Assembly (NCBI GenBank): GCA_030536515.1
Contig: JAUNPV010000005.1
Coordinates: 62,001-126,000 of the forward strand
Direction: 5' to 3'
DNA length: 64,000 nt
Source: Eubacteriales bacterium
Lineage (GTDB): Bacteria; Bacillota; Clostridia; Oscillospirales; Oscillospiraceae
Below are positions 43,214-52,264 of this stretch, in pieces. The notes under the pieces are model-generated. The model was not told the DNA's origin, searched no databases, and saw nothing but the letters and a program-made list of their open reading frames with translations. Position 1 is the first letter of the stretch; each line of letters starts with the position of its first letter. A program made the translations under genes and the position numbers.

Positions 43214-43258
43214 TGGTATAATCTGTATGCAGGGATGAGAAAGCCTGCATACAGATTT
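43214..43258 (+). promoter_or_regulatory. Promoter -10 element directly followed by a terminator-like leader hairpin
   Basis: An extended -10 box TGGTATAAT (43214-43222) is followed at once by the stem ATCTGTATGCAGG (43221-43233) and CCTGCATACAGAT (43244-43256), then TTTTTCTT and the ribosome site. No clear -35 box is seen. The hairpin may be an attenuator or an operator palindrome for the regulator encoded upstream. Confidence 0.65.
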
Positions 43259-43275
43259 TTCTTGGAGGTATGTGT

Positions 43276-43944
43276 ATGAATATTTTAAAGGCCGCCGACC
43301 TGGTCAAAATCTACGGGTCCGGGGAAAATGCCGTTCACGCCCTGGACGGGGTCAACTTCTCTGTGGAGAAGGGGGAGTTTGTGGCGGTGGTGGGGACCTC
43401 CGGGTCCGGTAAGTCCACCCTGCTGCATATGCTGGGCGGGCTGGACCGGCCCACCTCCGGCACCGTCACCGTGGACGGCAGGGACATTTTCTCCCTCAAG
43501 GACGAGGCCCTGACCATTTTCCGCCGCCGGAAAATCGGCTTTGTGTTCCAGAATTACAACCTGGTGCCCGTGCTGAATGTGTACGAAAACATCGTCCTGC
43601 CTGTCCAGCTGGACGGCAACACCCCGGACAAACACTACATCGGCAGCATCATCGAAACCCTGGGGCTGGAATCCAAGCTGCGAAACCTGCCCAACAACCT
43701 CTCCGGCGGCCAGCAGCAGCGGGTGGCCATTGCCCGGGCCCTGGCGGCCAAGCCTGCCATTATCCTGGCCGACGAGCCCACCGGCAACCTGGACTCCAAA
43801 ACCAGCCAGGATGTGCTGGGCCTGATGAAGGTCACCAGCCAGAAATACGCCCAGACCATTGTGATGATTACCCACAACGAGGAAATCGCCCAGCTGGCCG
43901 ACCGCATCATCCGCATTGAGGATGGCCGGATTGTCAGCCGGTAG
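43276..43944 (+). CDS. ABC transporter ATPase of the MacB/BceA type
   Basis: This is a 222-residue protein. ATG 43276 stands seven bases after GGAGGT; an ATG at 43270 is too close to it. It has Walker A 'GTSGSGKST' at residues 40-48, Q-loop '[16 protein letters not shown]', signature '[15 protein letters not shown]' and Walker B '[12 protein letters not shown]', with 'MITHNEEIA' as H-loop. These match the ATPases of peptide-sensing and detoxifying exporters. It energises the large FtsX-type permease encoded 12 bases downstream. Confidence 0.95.
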   Translation: MNILKAADLVKIYGSGENAVHALDGVNFSVEKGEFVAVVGTSGSGKSTLLHMLGGLDRPTSGTVTVDGRDIFSLKDEALTIFRRRKIGFVFQNYNLVPVLNVYENIVLPVQLDGNTPDKHYIGSIIETLGLESKLRNLPNNLSGGQQQRVAIARALAAKPAIILADEPTGNLDSKTSQDVLGLMKVTSQKYAQTIVMITHNEEIAQLADRIIRIEDGRIVSR

Positions 43945-43956
43945 GGAGGGGCGGCT

Positions 43957-46611
43957 ATGAATGTGAAAAACAAGGGCTGCATCCGGCGGCTGAGCCTGCG
44001 GCAGCTGAAAGCGGGAAAAATGCGCAACCTCATCGCCATTGCAGCCATCGCTCTGACCACCCTGCTGTTTACCTCGCTGTTCACCGTGGCCATGTCGCTG
44101 AACGCCAGCTATGAGGAATACACCTTCCGCCAGGTGGGCGGCAGCAACCACGGCACCTTCAAGGAGGTGGACCAGGCGAAAATCGATGCCCTTTCCGGCC
44201 ACCGGAAGGTGAAGGCCTACGGCCTGCGGACCGTCTGCGGCTTTTCCAGCCAGGTCCCCTTTGCCAAGACCCCGGCGGAAATCAGCTGGATGGACAAAAA
44301 CACCACCAAATGGAGCTATGCCGCCCCCACCACCGGCCGGATGCCGGAAAGCGGCATGGAGATTGCCATGGACACCGAGGCGCTGAGAAAGCTGGGCGTT
44401 CCGGCGGAGCTGGGCCAGCAGGTCAGTCTGACCTACGAGGTCCAGGGGAAGGAAGACACCCTGGGGGAAAAGCTGACCCGGACCGACGTGTTCACCCTGG
44501 TGGGCTTCTGGGAATATGACCCCATTATGCCTGTCCACTATCTCAACATCTCCCGGGACTATTTGCAGCAGGTCCAGGACCAGGTCCTTCAGGCGGGCGG
44601 CGAGATGTTCCGCACGGACATGAACATCATGCTTGCCTCCTCCGTGAACATCCGGGGGACCATGGAGTCCATCGAACGGGACCTGGGCTACCAGTGGGAG
44701 GACACGAATGCGGACAACTGCGTCCGCATCGGCGTGAACTGGGGCTATACCTCGGCGGAGCTGGGCTCCAACATGGACCCCACCACGGTGCTGGCCATGG
44801 GGGCCTTCCTGGTGCTGGTGGTGCTGACCGGGTATCTGATTATTTACAACATTTTCCAAATCTCCGTCAGCAACGACATCCGCTTTTACGGCCTGCTGAA
44901 AACCATCGGCACCACCCCCCGGCAGCTGCGGCGGATGGTCCGCCAGCAGGCGATGTATTTGTCCCTGGTGGGCATTCCTATGGGCTGCGTCCTGGGCTAT
45001 GGGGCGGGCGTTGTGCTGCTGCCCCGGGTCATGTCCGTTTCCAGCCTGACCACGGTGACGGTCAGCGCCTCGCCGCTGATTTTTGCGGGGGCGGCCCTGT
45101 TCTCCCTGGCCACGGTGTTCCTGTCCTGCGCCAAGCCCAGCCGGAAGGCCGCCCGCATCACCCCGGTGGAGGCGGTGCGCTATACGGAAGCCGCTGGGGG
45201 AAAGAAGCAGCAGCGGGCCACCCGGGGGGCCGGGGTCCGGCAGATGGCCCTTGCCAACCTGGGCCGGAACCGGACCAAAACCGCCCTGGTGATTGTGTCG
45301 CTGTCCCTGGCGGTGGTGCTGCTCAATGCGGTGTTCCTGTTTACCAATGGGTTTGATATGGAAAAATACCTGGCCTATTTTTCCTCCACGGACTTCGTCC
45401 TGGGCACGCCCGCCTATTTCCGCTCTGACGGAGATACACTGGAGGCGGAGCTGACGGATGAGGCCCTGGCCCCGGTTTTGAGCGGAACCGATGCCCAGAC
45501 AGGCGGCTCCGTCTACACCGGCGCAGGAGCCTATCCCCAGGCCTGGCTGACGGACCGGGAGCTGGCCGCCATCATCGGTCCCGGCGCAGAGAAAATCATG
45601 GAGCAGTATCGGCAGATGGCAGCAAAGCGGGGGGACCTGACCAGCACTCAGATGCTGATTGAGGGAATGGATGAGGGCCTGTTTTCCAAGCTGACCGTCT
45701 ACGAGGGCAGCCTGGAGCCTCTGACGGACCCCAGCCAGAACGCCATTGCCCTGGTGGCCAGTCTGGACGACTACGGCGAAATCTACAATTATCCCTTACA
45801 GAAGGTGGGCGACACCTTAACCGTCACCTATGTGGACGAGGGCCGCTACTACGACAGCCGCACCGGCGAGCTTTGCAGCAACGAAACGCCGGAGGAATTT
45901 CTGGAATACCGGGTGGAGAAAAGCCATGACGTGACCTACACCGTCTGCGCCCTGGTGGGGGTTCCCGACAGCTTGAGCCACCGGTTCGGTCTGATGACCG
46001 GATTCAGTGCGGTGCTGTCCAGTGAAGTCCTCCAGCGGGACTACGGAGCCAATGTCCAGCGGATGCTTTACGCCTTCGACACCCCCGATGGGGCATCGGA
46101 GGCGGCGGCGGAGCAGTTCCTGGCGGACTACACCGCCGGGGAGGCCTCCGGCCTCATGTACGAAAGCAAGGCCCTGCTCCGTGCTGACTTTGACAATTTC
46201 CGCAATATGTTCGTCCTGGTGGGGGCGGCCCTGTGCTTCATTGTGGGGCTGGTGGGCATTTTGAACTTCTTCAACGCCATCCTCACCAGCATCCTCACAA
46301 GACGCCGGGAGTTCGCCATGCTCCAGTCCGTGGGCATGACCGGCAGGCAGCTGAAGGCCATGCTGGTCTGGGAGGGCCTGTTCTACGCCGGAGCGGCGGG
46401 CCTTGCCACCCTGGCGCTGTCGTTGGCATTGAACCCCCTGGTGGGGCGGCTTCTGGGCAGTATGTTCTGGTTTTTCAGCTACCGCTTCACCATTTTGCCG
46501 GTGCTGGTGGTCATCCCGGTATTCCTGGCCCTGGGCGCCGCGCTGCCTCTGACCATCTACCGCTTCACCGCCAAAAAATCCATCGTAGAACGCCTCCGGG
46601 AGGCGGAGTAA
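43957..46611 (+). CDS. FtsX-like ABC transporter permease
   Basis: This is an 884-residue protein. The first membrane segment is at about 22-45. An extracellular region (~50-285) follows, then three membrane segments with an FtsX domain (~285-410, '[20 protein letters not shown]'). After a fourth segment near 445 comes a second outer region (~470-750), and a final FtsX domain ends the protein (~755-880, '[20 protein letters not shown]'). It has two FtsX domains, unlike the single-domain MacB. It probably removes or senses an antimicrobial peptide with the adjoining two-component system. GTA(G)GGAGGGG precedes ATG 43957. Confidence 0.92.
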   Translation: MNVKNKGCIRRLSLRQLKAGKMRNLIAIAAIALTTLLFTSLFTVAMSLNASYEEYTFRQVGGSNHGTFKEVDQAKIDALSGHRKVKAYGLRTVCGFSSQVPFAKTPAEISWMDKNTTKWSYAAPTTGRMPESGMEIAMDTEALRKLGVPAELGQQVSLTYEVQGKEDTLGEKLTRTDVFTLVGFWEYDPIMPVHYLNISRDYLQQVQDQVLQAGGEMFRTDMNIMLASSVNIRGTMESIERDLGYQWEDTNADNCVRIGVNWGYTSAELGSNMDPTTVLAMGAFLVLVVLTGYLIIYNIFQISVSNDIRFYGLLKTIGTTPRQLRRMVRQQAMYLSLVGIPMGCVLGYGAGVVLLPRVMSVSSLTTVTVSASPLIFAGAALFSLATVFLSCAKPSRKAARITPVEAVRYTEAAGGKKQQRATRGAGVRQMALANLGRNRTKTALVIVSLSLAVVLLNAVFLFTNGFDMEKYLAYFSSTDFVLGTPAYFRSDGDTLEAELTDEALAPVLSGTDAQTGGSVYTGAGAYPQAWLTDRELAAIIGPGAEKIMEQYRQMAAKRGDLTSTQMLIEGMDEGLFSKLTVYEGSLEPLTDPSQNAIALVASLDDYGEIYNYPLQKVGDTLTVTYVDEGRYYDSRTGELCSNETPEEFLEYRVEKSHDVTYTVCALVGVPDSLSHRFGLMTGFSAVLSSEVLQRDYGANVQRMLYAFDTPDGASEAAAEQFLADYTAGEASGLMYESKALLRADFDNFRNMFVLVGAALCFIVGLVGILNFFNAILTSILTRRREFAMLQSVGMTGRQLKAMLVWEGLFYAGAAGLATLALSLALNPLVGRLLGSMFWFFSYRFTILPVLVVIPVFLALGAALPLTIYRFTAKKSIVERLREAE

Positions 46612-46618
46612 AAAGGCT

Positions 46619-46763
46619 GTCATTGCGAACCAGCCCGCAGGCTGGTGTGGCAATCCGTTCTCCTTTTCATTTTTCCTTCGGAAAAATGAACTGGCTGGCC
46701 CAACGGGCCAGCCAGAGGGAATACGGATTGCCACGCCAGTGTGCCCACTGGCTCGCAATGACA
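46619..46763. repeat. Palindromic intergenic repeat, family B copy 5
   Basis: TGTCATTGCGAACCAG opens and CTCGCAATGACA closes it. The centre carries the same CATTTTTCCTTCGGAAAAAT palindrome as copy 3 and a different one, GGCTGGCCCAACGGGCCAGC. Confidence 0.88.
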
Positions 46764-46786
46764 AGCCTAATTCTGAAACAAAAATC

Positions 46787-46816
46787 TCCTGAAACCATCG
46801 GTTCCAGGAGATTTTC
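46787..46816. terminator. Small hairpin between convergent genes
   Basis: AAAATCTCCTG and CAGGAGATTTT pair around AAACCATCGGTTC. The A- and T-runs on its sides fit a two-way terminator for the FtsX permease gene and the DUF6320 gene. Confidence 0.8.
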
Positions 46817-46821
46817 CTACA

Positions 46822-47517
46822 TTATAAAAAGAATTTCCGTTCCAACGATTCCCGCATGGGGCGGCAGATGGCGATGGTCAGCAGCATGATGCCCAGCAGC
46901 CCCAGCACCGTCAGGGGGTACAGGGACCACAGGCTGGCCCGGGGGGTGTGGAAGGTCAGGTTGGCTAAGTACTCCACCAGCAGCATAAACGCCCCGGTGG
47001 CAATGCTGGCCCCGCCGAACACATACAGCTTTCCCCGGCGCAGATACCGCAGCAGGGTGACCACGGTGGTGGTGATGACCATAATGCCGCCGGTCACCGG
47101 GAAGGCGAAGGACAAAAACCAGCCCCCGCCGGTGGCAAGGTCGATGTACAATAGATACAGCATCACCGCCCCAAAGTCAATGGGCACGAACACCACCGGG
47201 TTCGGGTGGAGGAACCACCCGGGCAGCACCAGAATCACATAGCTCAGCAGCAGCGCCCCCACCACATACCCGGACCAGGTGACACCCCGGTTCAGCTGCA
47301 AGTCGCACAGCAGGGTGATGAGCATGGGCAGCAGAAACACCACCGTCACCACAAATTGAGCCCCGATGGGGTTGACCTGGGGGCTGGGCCGCCGGTCCGC
47401 CGGGTACAGCGGCTCCCCCTGAGGCTGGGTCAGCTGGGGGTGGAACACCACCGTGCCGCACAGGGGACAAACCCGCTCGCTGTCCGCCAGCTTGACCCCG
47501 CATTGAATACAGTACAT
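46822..47517 (-). CDS. DUF6320-type zinc-ribbon membrane protein
   Basis: This is a 231-residue protein. ATG 47517 follows AAAGGAGATTTTGGTC. The N-terminus 'MYCIQCGVKLADSERVCPLC' is a two-CxxC zinc ribbon. A Pro-rich linker leads to six hydrophobic segments. I know this layout as DUF6320, found beside acyltransferase-like genes in clostridia, and indeed a condensation-type acyltransferase gene follows on the same strand upstream (47798-49954). Function unknown. A role in membrane-linked lipid or ester metabolism is only suggested by that neighbour. Confidence 0.85.
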   Translation of the reverse strand: MYCIQCGVKLADSERVCPLCGTVVFHPQLTQPQGEPLYPADRRPSPQVNPIGAQFVVTVVFLLPMLITLLCDLQLNRGVTWSGYVVGALLLSYVILVLPGWFLHPNPVVFVPIDFGAVMLYLLYIDLATGGGWFLSFAFPVTGGIMVITTTVVTLLRYLRRGKLYVFGGASIATGAFMLLVEYLANLTFHTPRASLWSLYPLTVLGLLGIMLLTIAICRPMRESLERKFFL

Positions 47518-47596
47518 GACCAAAATCTCCTTTTTGTCCTACGGTTTACTTTTAGAAATGTGCTTATCTGCTTTGCTCAGCAAAAGCACGACGCAA

Positions 47597-47757
47597 AGGC
47601 TTCTCCTTGAGGAGAAGCTGTCATAGGCCCCGTCAGGGGCCTATGACTGATGAGGTGTTTTCCCGGTGTGTACTACAGAAACGCTGTGGTATATGCAGCG
47701 TGTACACACCTCATCCGTCACGGCTACGCCGTGCCACCTTCCCCTCAAGGGGAAGGC
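47597..47757. repeat. Palindromic intergenic repeat, family A copy 3
   Basis: It starts with GGCTTCTCCTTGAGGAGAAGC, has ATGACTGATGAGGTG and CACCTCATCCGTCACGG as inner arms, and ends CCTTCCCCTCAAGGGGAAGG. Inner hairpins such as ATAGGCCCCGTCAGGGGCCTAT are extra to the other copies. Confidence 0.82.
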
Positions 47758-47797
47758 TTTGCTGCGCTAACCCGATAAGCATATTTAGAAATTCGTA

Positions 47798-49954
47798 TCA
47801 GCATTGGCTGCTGCTCTGGACCTCGGGGCACAGCCCCTCCTCCCGCAGCACGGCGTAAAAGGCCCGTTCCAGCTCCGGCTCCCGGATGTTCCGGATGAAA
47901 TTGATGGACAGCATCCCGCCGTAGGACAGCACGCCGCAGTTGTGGGGGGCCTTGGCCTGGGGGCCGATGATGAAATCAAACCGGGTGACATAGCCCTCCA
48001 TGGCCTCGGGGACCTGAACCCTGCCCAGATTGGACAGGCTCAGGCAGGACTTTCGCTCGCCCACCGCGTCAAAAACCGCCTTCATGGCCACGTTTTTCAC
48101 AAACAGCGGCATGATTTTCAAAATCAGACTCCGCTCGCTGTTGACGTTGGTGGCGATGCGGGCGCTCATCTGCTTGGGGTTGACGTCATAGCCCAGCTTG
48201 TGGTGGACAATGGCGCAGATTTCCTCCAGGGTGTAATCCCCCAGCTTGGGGTCGATGCCCGGGGAGGAATAGAGGGCGAAGTTCCGCAGGGTCCGGCTGG
48301 GAAACAGCCGCCGCAGGTCCACGGGAATCAGCACCTTCAGCGCCCGCCGACGGCGGCGGAAGGGGACCTTCTCCCGCTGAAGAGTTTGCAGCGCCTGGAG
48401 CATCACGGCGCACAGGTACTCCGTCAGGCTGACCTGGCGGGCGTGGGCCTTTTCCAGCACCTCCGCCGCAGAAATCCGGAAGCAGGTCAGGTCCAGCACT
48501 CCCTCGGGCTCGGGGGTGCCGCTCAGCCGCCAGGCGTTGGCCTCGGCCCGGCTGGCGCTGATGTCCCCGGCGTATTTGAGAAAGCTGTCCTCAAATTCAT
48601 CCGCCGAAGGCGCCTCCAACCGGCCCAGCACCCCCAGCTCCGGGGGCACGGCCACCCGGTATTTTTGCAGCAGATACTCGGCCAGCAGGGTTTTCAGAAA
48701 AATCAGCCCGCCGTTTCCGTCGGTGATGGCGTGGAAAAACTCCACGGCCACCCGCTTTTTGTACACAATCACCCGCAGGGCGCACCGGCGGATTTCCTCC
48801 AGGGTCATCCGGGTGAGGGGATAGCTGCTTTCCGGCCGCAGGGCCGGGGCCTGGGGGACCTGCTCCAGATAATACCAGAACACCCCCCGCCGCAGCCGCA
48901 CCGCCATGGAGGGAAACCGCCGCACGGTCACATCCAGCGCCGACTGCATGACCTGGGGGTCGATGTCCTCCACCAGGTCGGCGGAGAGGCGGAAGATGTT
49001 GCTCCAGCTGCGCCGGAGGGCGGCGGGGTAGATTTTCGCCGCATTGTCCAGTCGCATCCATTTCAGCTTCCGCTGGGGGCCCAGGAACTTGTCCAGAAAG
49101 CCGTTGACGGTGTCAAAATCCCCCTGGTTTTCGTTGAGGTCATAGAGCACATAGGCGTGCCACCGCTCCGGGGCCACAATCATCTGGCTGCGGCAGCCGG
49201 CCTTCAGCAGCTTCTCGTGAAGCATTCGGGTGTCGTCCAGCATGATTTCATCCCCGCCCACAAAGAAAAGGGAGGGGGGAAGCCCCTGCAGCTCGCCGAA
49301 CAGCGGGGACACCAGCGGGTCCCGGAGGTCGCCTGCATAGCACTGGGCGTAAAAGCCCAGCAGGGAAGCGGTCATGGTGGGGTCGATGTTCCGGTTGGTT
49401 TCGTAGGAATCCCCGGAGGCCGTCAAATCGGTCCAGGGGGAAATGGCAATGACCCCGGCGGGCAGAGGCAGCCCCAGCTCCTTCAAACGCAGGCACAGGC
49501 TGTAGCACAGGCCGCCGCCGGCGCTTTCGCCGCACAGGACAATCCGGCCGTAGCCCTTGTCCAGCAGATAACGGTAGGCAGTGAGGGCATCGTCCAGGGC
49601 GGCGGGATACCGGTGCTCCGGGGCCAGCCGGTAGGCGGCGCAGAACACCCGGAGGCCGCAGCGCACGGCCAGGGTGGAGGCGAAGCCCTTGGCGTATTCC
49701 AAATCGCCGCAGGTGTAGCCCCCGCCGTGGAGGTACAGCAGCACCCCCTGCCGCCGCTCGTCCATGGGCGTAATCCAGGCCCCCTGGAACGTTTCAAAAG
49801 GGTGGACCTTCACCAGCACCTCCCGGCGGTGGTGGGCCTCCATCAGCTCGCCCAGCTTATCCTGGCCCTTGCGGCTGGCCTCCAGAGAGCAGCCGCAGAT
49901 CAGGGGCTTCAAAATCCCCAGCTGCGCCCGAACCATTTTCGCAGGCAGCCCCAT
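47798..49954 (-). CDS. Fused alpha/beta hydrolase and condensation-type (alcohol) acyltransferase
   Basis: This is a 718-residue protein starting at ATG 49954 behind AAGGAGGGATTGCCG. Residues 1-~290 are a hormone-sensitive-lipase-type hydrolase: oxyanion 'HGGGY' at 76-80, nucleophile Ser144 in 'GESAGG', then 'GGDEIMLDDT' and 'ERWHAYVLY' for Asp and His. From ~300 on is a fold of the alcohol acetyltransferase / condensation group, with 'FFHAITDGNGG' matching HxxxDG. One half may cut and the other form acyl esters, so it could remodel a lipid or move an acyl group. Usually these are separate genes. It has its own promoter at 49983-50011. Confidence 0.88.
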   Translation of the reverse strand: MGLPAKMVRAQLGILKPLICGCSLEASRKGQDKLGELMEAHHRREVLVKVHPFETFQGAWITPMDERRQGVLLYLHGGGYTCGDLEYAKGFASTLAVRCGLRVFCAAYRLAPEHRYPAALDDALTAYRYLLDKGYGRIVLCGESAGGGLCYSLCLRLKELGLPLPAGVIAISPWTDLTASGDSYETNRNIDPTMTASLLGFYAQCYAGDLRDPLVSPLFGELQGLPPSLFFVGGDEIMLDDTRMLHEKLLKAGCRSQMIVAPERWHAYVLYDLNENQGDFDTVNGFLDKFLGPQRKLKWMRLDNAAKIYPAALRRSWSNIFRLSADLVEDIDPQVMQSALDVTVRRFPSMAVRLRRGVFWYYLEQVPQAPALRPESSYPLTRMTLEEIRRCALRVIVYKKRVAVEFFHAITDGNGGLIFLKTLLAEYLLQKYRVAVPPELGVLGRLEAPSADEFEDSFLKYAGDISASRAEANAWRLSGTPEPEGVLDLTCFRISAAEVLEKAHARQVSLTEYLCAVMLQALQTLQREKVPFRRRRRALKVLIPVDLRRLFPSRTLRNFALYSSPGIDPKLGDYTLEEICAIVHHKLGYDVNPKQMSARIATNVNSERSLILKIMPLFVKNVAMKAVFDAVGERKSCLSLSNLGRVQVPEAMEGYVTRFDFIIGPQAKAPHNCGVLSYGGMLSINFIRNIREPELERAFYAVLREEGLCPEVQSSSQC

Positions 49955-49982
49955 CGGCAATCCCTCCTTGCAGTTTTTCCCC

Positions 49983-50011
49983 ATTATATCATGGCAGCCC
50001 GGGGTTGTAAA
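49983..50011 (-). promoter_or_regulatory. Promoter of the hydrolase-acyltransferase gene
   Basis: On the minus strand TTTACA (50011-50006), a 17-base spacer ending TGA, and TATAAT (49988-49983). It is independent of the invertible promoter further right. Confidence 0.87.
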
Positions 50012-50031
50012 GTAACAAGCCCATCCCAAAC

Positions 50032-50063
50032 AAAAAACCGGAAGCCCAGCGGAAGGCTTCCGG
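50032..50063 (-). terminator. Intrinsic terminator left of the invertible segment
   Basis: On the minus strand CCGGAAGCC pairs with GGCTTCCGG over 8 bases and is followed by TTTTTTG. It lies between the invertible promoter and the hydrolase gene and should stop transcripts leaving the segment leftward. Confidence 0.85.
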
Positions 50064-50099
50064 ATTATTTCTGTTTATCAGACCCCAGCCGGGCCGATA

Positions 50100-50121
50100 T
50101 TTCGCAGAGTAGGCCCCTCTG
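50100..50121 (+). repeat. Left inverted repeat of a probable invertible segment
   Basis: This 22-base sequence starts TTTCGCAGAGTAGGCC. Its exact reverse complement stands at 51529-51550. The two enclose 1407 bases carrying the recombinase gene. Confidence 0.85.
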
Positions 50122-50151
50122 CGTCAGGCTGCGCTCATCTATACATTAGCG

Positions 50152-50180
50152 ATTATACATCCTTTTCCTGGAAAAAGCAA
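50152..50180 (-). promoter_or_regulatory. Outward-facing promoter inside the invertible segment
   Basis: On the minus strand TTGCTT (50180-50175) and perfect TATAAT (50157-50152) are 17 bases apart. Transcription would begin near 50145 and cross the left inverted repeat. In the present orientation it meets the terminator at 50063-50032. After inversion it would map to 51470-51498 and read right into the TetR-SipW-TasA operon. Confidence 0.75.
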
Positions 50181-50331
50181 GGGGTAAACGAAAATAAAGG
50201 CTTTTTTTCGGAGGGCGGTCCCGGTTTTTTCAGAATTCGCCGCTATGCTGTATATGGGAAGGCCGGGGCGGGCTGCTTCCGCAGTCAAATCCGCAGTCCT
50301 TCTACAGTTCTTAAAGGGAGGAACCATCCAA

Positions 50332-51444
50332 ATGGCGAAAGGCGAAAACATTTTCAAACGGAAGGACGGCCGCTGGGAGGCCCGCTACATCAAGGGCCGG
50401 GAGCTCTCCGGCAAAATCAAATACGGGTTCTGCTACGGCAAAACCTACACCCAGGCCAAGGAAAAGGTCACCCTGGCCAGGGCCGCCCTGCTCAGCGGAG
50501 GCCCCGGCCCCTCCGCCGCAGGCCGCCACCGGTTTGCATTTTTCTGCGACCAGTGGCTTCAGGCCGGGCGGGGCCGGTTCAAGGAGGCCACCTGCGTCAA
50601 ATACCAGACCGTGCTGGACCGGCACATCAAGCCCAGGCTGGGGAGCTGCTATCCCCTGGCGTTCTGCGATGAGCTGGTGGCGGGGTTTACGGGGGAGCTG
50701 CTGGCCCAGGCACTGGCCCCCAAAACCGTCAAGGACATTCTGGTGGTGCTGCGCTCCATTCTCAACTACACCGCCAAGCAGTTCCCGGGGACCTTCCCCC
50801 GGGTGGACATCCCCTACCCCAGGGAGGGGAAACGGGAAATGCGGGTGCTGACCCGGGAGGAGCAGGGGGCCTTTGTGGGCTTTCTGCTGGCGGACCTGGA
50901 CGAATGCAGATTCGGCATTCTCCTGGCCCTGCTGACGGGCATCCGGATTGGGGAGCTGTGCGCCCTGCGCTGGGAGAATATCTCCCTGGACGACAATACT
51001 TTGAAAATCACAGCCACCATGCAGCGTCTGGCAGACAGCAGCCCCCACCGGACGGCAAAGACAAAAATCCTCATCGGCCCGCCCAAAAGCGGCACCTCCG
51101 CCCGGACGATTCCCCTCAGCGACGATGCCGCCGCCCTTTGCAGGCGGATGCAGCCCGGAAGCCCGGAGGCCTATGTTTTGACGGGCACTGCGGCGTATAT
51201 GGAGCCCCGGGCCCTGCAATACCGGCTGTCCCGCTATACCGCCAGCTGCGGCCTGGAGGGGGTCCACTTTCACACCCTGCGGCACACCTTCGCCACCCGC
51301 TGTGTGGAGGTGGGCTTTGAAATCAAGTCGCTCAGCGAAATCCTGGGCCACGCCAGCACCACCATCACCCTGGAGCGCTACGTCCACGCCTCCATGGAGC
51401 TGAAACGGGACAACATGAACAAGCTGACCATGGTGGGGCTGTGA
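50332..51444 (+). CDS. Tyrosine recombinase inside an inverted-repeat-bounded segment
   Basis: This is a 370-residue protein. ATG 50332 follows AAAGGGAGGAACC. The N-terminal ~60 residues (KGENIFKRKDGRWEARYI) are the arm-binding AP2-like domain of Tn916/phage-type integrases; ~80-170 is the core-binding helix domain. The catalytic part shows Arg in 'LLTGIRIGELCALRW', His-x-x-Arg in 'HTLRHTFATR', His in 'LGHASTTITL' and the nucleophile Tyr in 'LERYVHAS'. No excisionase, phage or conjugation genes accompany it. Its position between perfect inverted repeats points to a DNA invertase acting on its own segment. Confidence 0.95.
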   Translation: MAKGENIFKRKDGRWEARYIKGRELSGKIKYGFCYGKTYTQAKEKVTLARAALLSGGPGPSAAGRHRFAFFCDQWLQAGRGRFKEATCVKYQTVLDRHIKPRLGSCYPLAFCDELVAGFTGELLAQALAPKTVKDILVVLRSILNYTAKQFPGTFPRVDIPYPREGKREMRVLTREEQGAFVGFLLADLDECRFGILLALLTGIRIGELCALRWENISLDDNTLKITATMQRLADSSPHRTAKTKILIGPPKSGTSARTIPLSDDAAALCRRMQPGSPEAYVLTGTAAYMEPRALQYRLSRYTASCGLEGVHFHTLRHTFATRCVEVGFEIKSLSEILGHASTTITLERYVHASMELKRDNMNKLTMVGL

Positions 51445-51528
51445 TTTTCCGCAGTCAAGGTTTTGTGTCATTTCCCCGTGGGCCGGGAAAAGGGGCAGCG
51501 CCTGCAAGGCATTTTCCCCTGCCTTTGA

Positions 51529-51550
51529 CAGAGGGGCCTACTCTGCGAAA
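51529..51550 (-). repeat. Right inverted repeat of a probable invertible segment
   Basis: This is the exact reverse complement of 50100-50121. It stands 70 bases before the TetR gene. A weak hairpin GGGCCG/CGGCTT followed by ATTTTTTC lies at 51565-51588 between it and that gene and could temper read-through. Confidence 0.85.
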
Positions 51551-51619
51551 GGTGCCTGCTTTCGGGGCCGTTGGCGGCTTATTTTTTCAAAACACTGTAG
51601 CGAATGCCCACAGGAAAGG

Positions 51620-52249
51620 ATGAACGAACCGTTGACCCAGGACAAGCGACACGCTCTGCTGTGCAGTGCCGTGCGGGCGGTGGCCCGCTATGGCATGAAG
51701 GACGTGAGCACCCGCCGCATCAGCGCCGATGCCGGCGTGAACGATGCTTACATCTACCGTTACTTTCAGGACAAGGAGGACCTGCTGGTCCAGGCCTTTC
51801 TGCTGGAAAATCAGCAGTTCATGGCCCAGGCCATCAAGCAGATTGACCAGGTCCGGCAGTCTGCTCCCCGGGAGTCCCTGGATAAGCGGTTTGAAACCGT
51901 GTTTTACGCCGCCTGGCGGTATCTGCTGGACAGGCCGGAGGTGTGCCGGTTCTTCCTTTACTACTATCTCTCGCCCAACTTTGCCCAGCACGCCCGGGCA
52001 CCCTACCGCCGTCAGCTGGATGAGCTGGCGGAGAAGGTCCGCCCCCTGTTTGCCAGCGGGGAGGAGGCCAAGCAGAGCCTGTATGCCCTGTTTGTGCTGC
52101 TGAATGCCTTTGCCGTTCAGGTGCTGAACGGCGAGCAGCCGGACACCCCGGAAACCGGGCGGCGGGTCCTGCAAATGACCTTCGCCGCCGTCCGCTCCCA
52201 AATGGGCCCGGAAAATACCACTGGAAAGGCAGCGTCCCAGCCGCTGTGA
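51620..52249 (+). CDS. TetR family transcriptional regulator
   Basis: This is a 209-residue protein. ATG 51620 follows GGAAAGG. The N-terminal helix-turn-helix reads 'AVARYGMKDVSTRRISADAG' then 'VNDAYIYRYFQDKEDLLVQA', the TetR signature at about 20-60. The rest is a helical ligand and dimer domain without strong similarity I can name. It is the first gene of the SipW-TasA operon, so it likely controls surface-fibre expression, perhaps on top of the inversion switch. I see no convincing promoter between the right inverted repeat and this gene in the present orientation. Confidence 0.93.
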   Translation: MNEPLTQDKRHALLCSAVRAVARYGMKDVSTRRISADAGVNDAYIYRYFQDKEDLLVQAFLLENQQFMAQAIKQIDQVRQSAPRESLDKRFETVFYAAWRYLLDRPEVCRFFLYYYLSPNFAQHARAPYRRQLDELAEKVRPLFASGEEAKQSLYALFVLLNAFAVQVLNGEQPDTPETGRRVLQMTFAAVRSQMGPENTTGKAASQPL

Positions 52250-52264
52250 TGCAGGAAAGAGAAC

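Noticed and set aside
47804-50149. 781-codon plus-strand open frame opposite the hydrolase-acyltransferase gene
   Set aside because: It runs through two promoters and a terminator on the other strand and has shadow-like composition.
50332-51444. The recombinase as integrase of a prophage or conjugative element
   Set aside because: No excisionase, structural, relaxase or secretion genes flank it, and the perfect inverted repeats close around it fit inversion better. A decayed element cannot be fully excluded.
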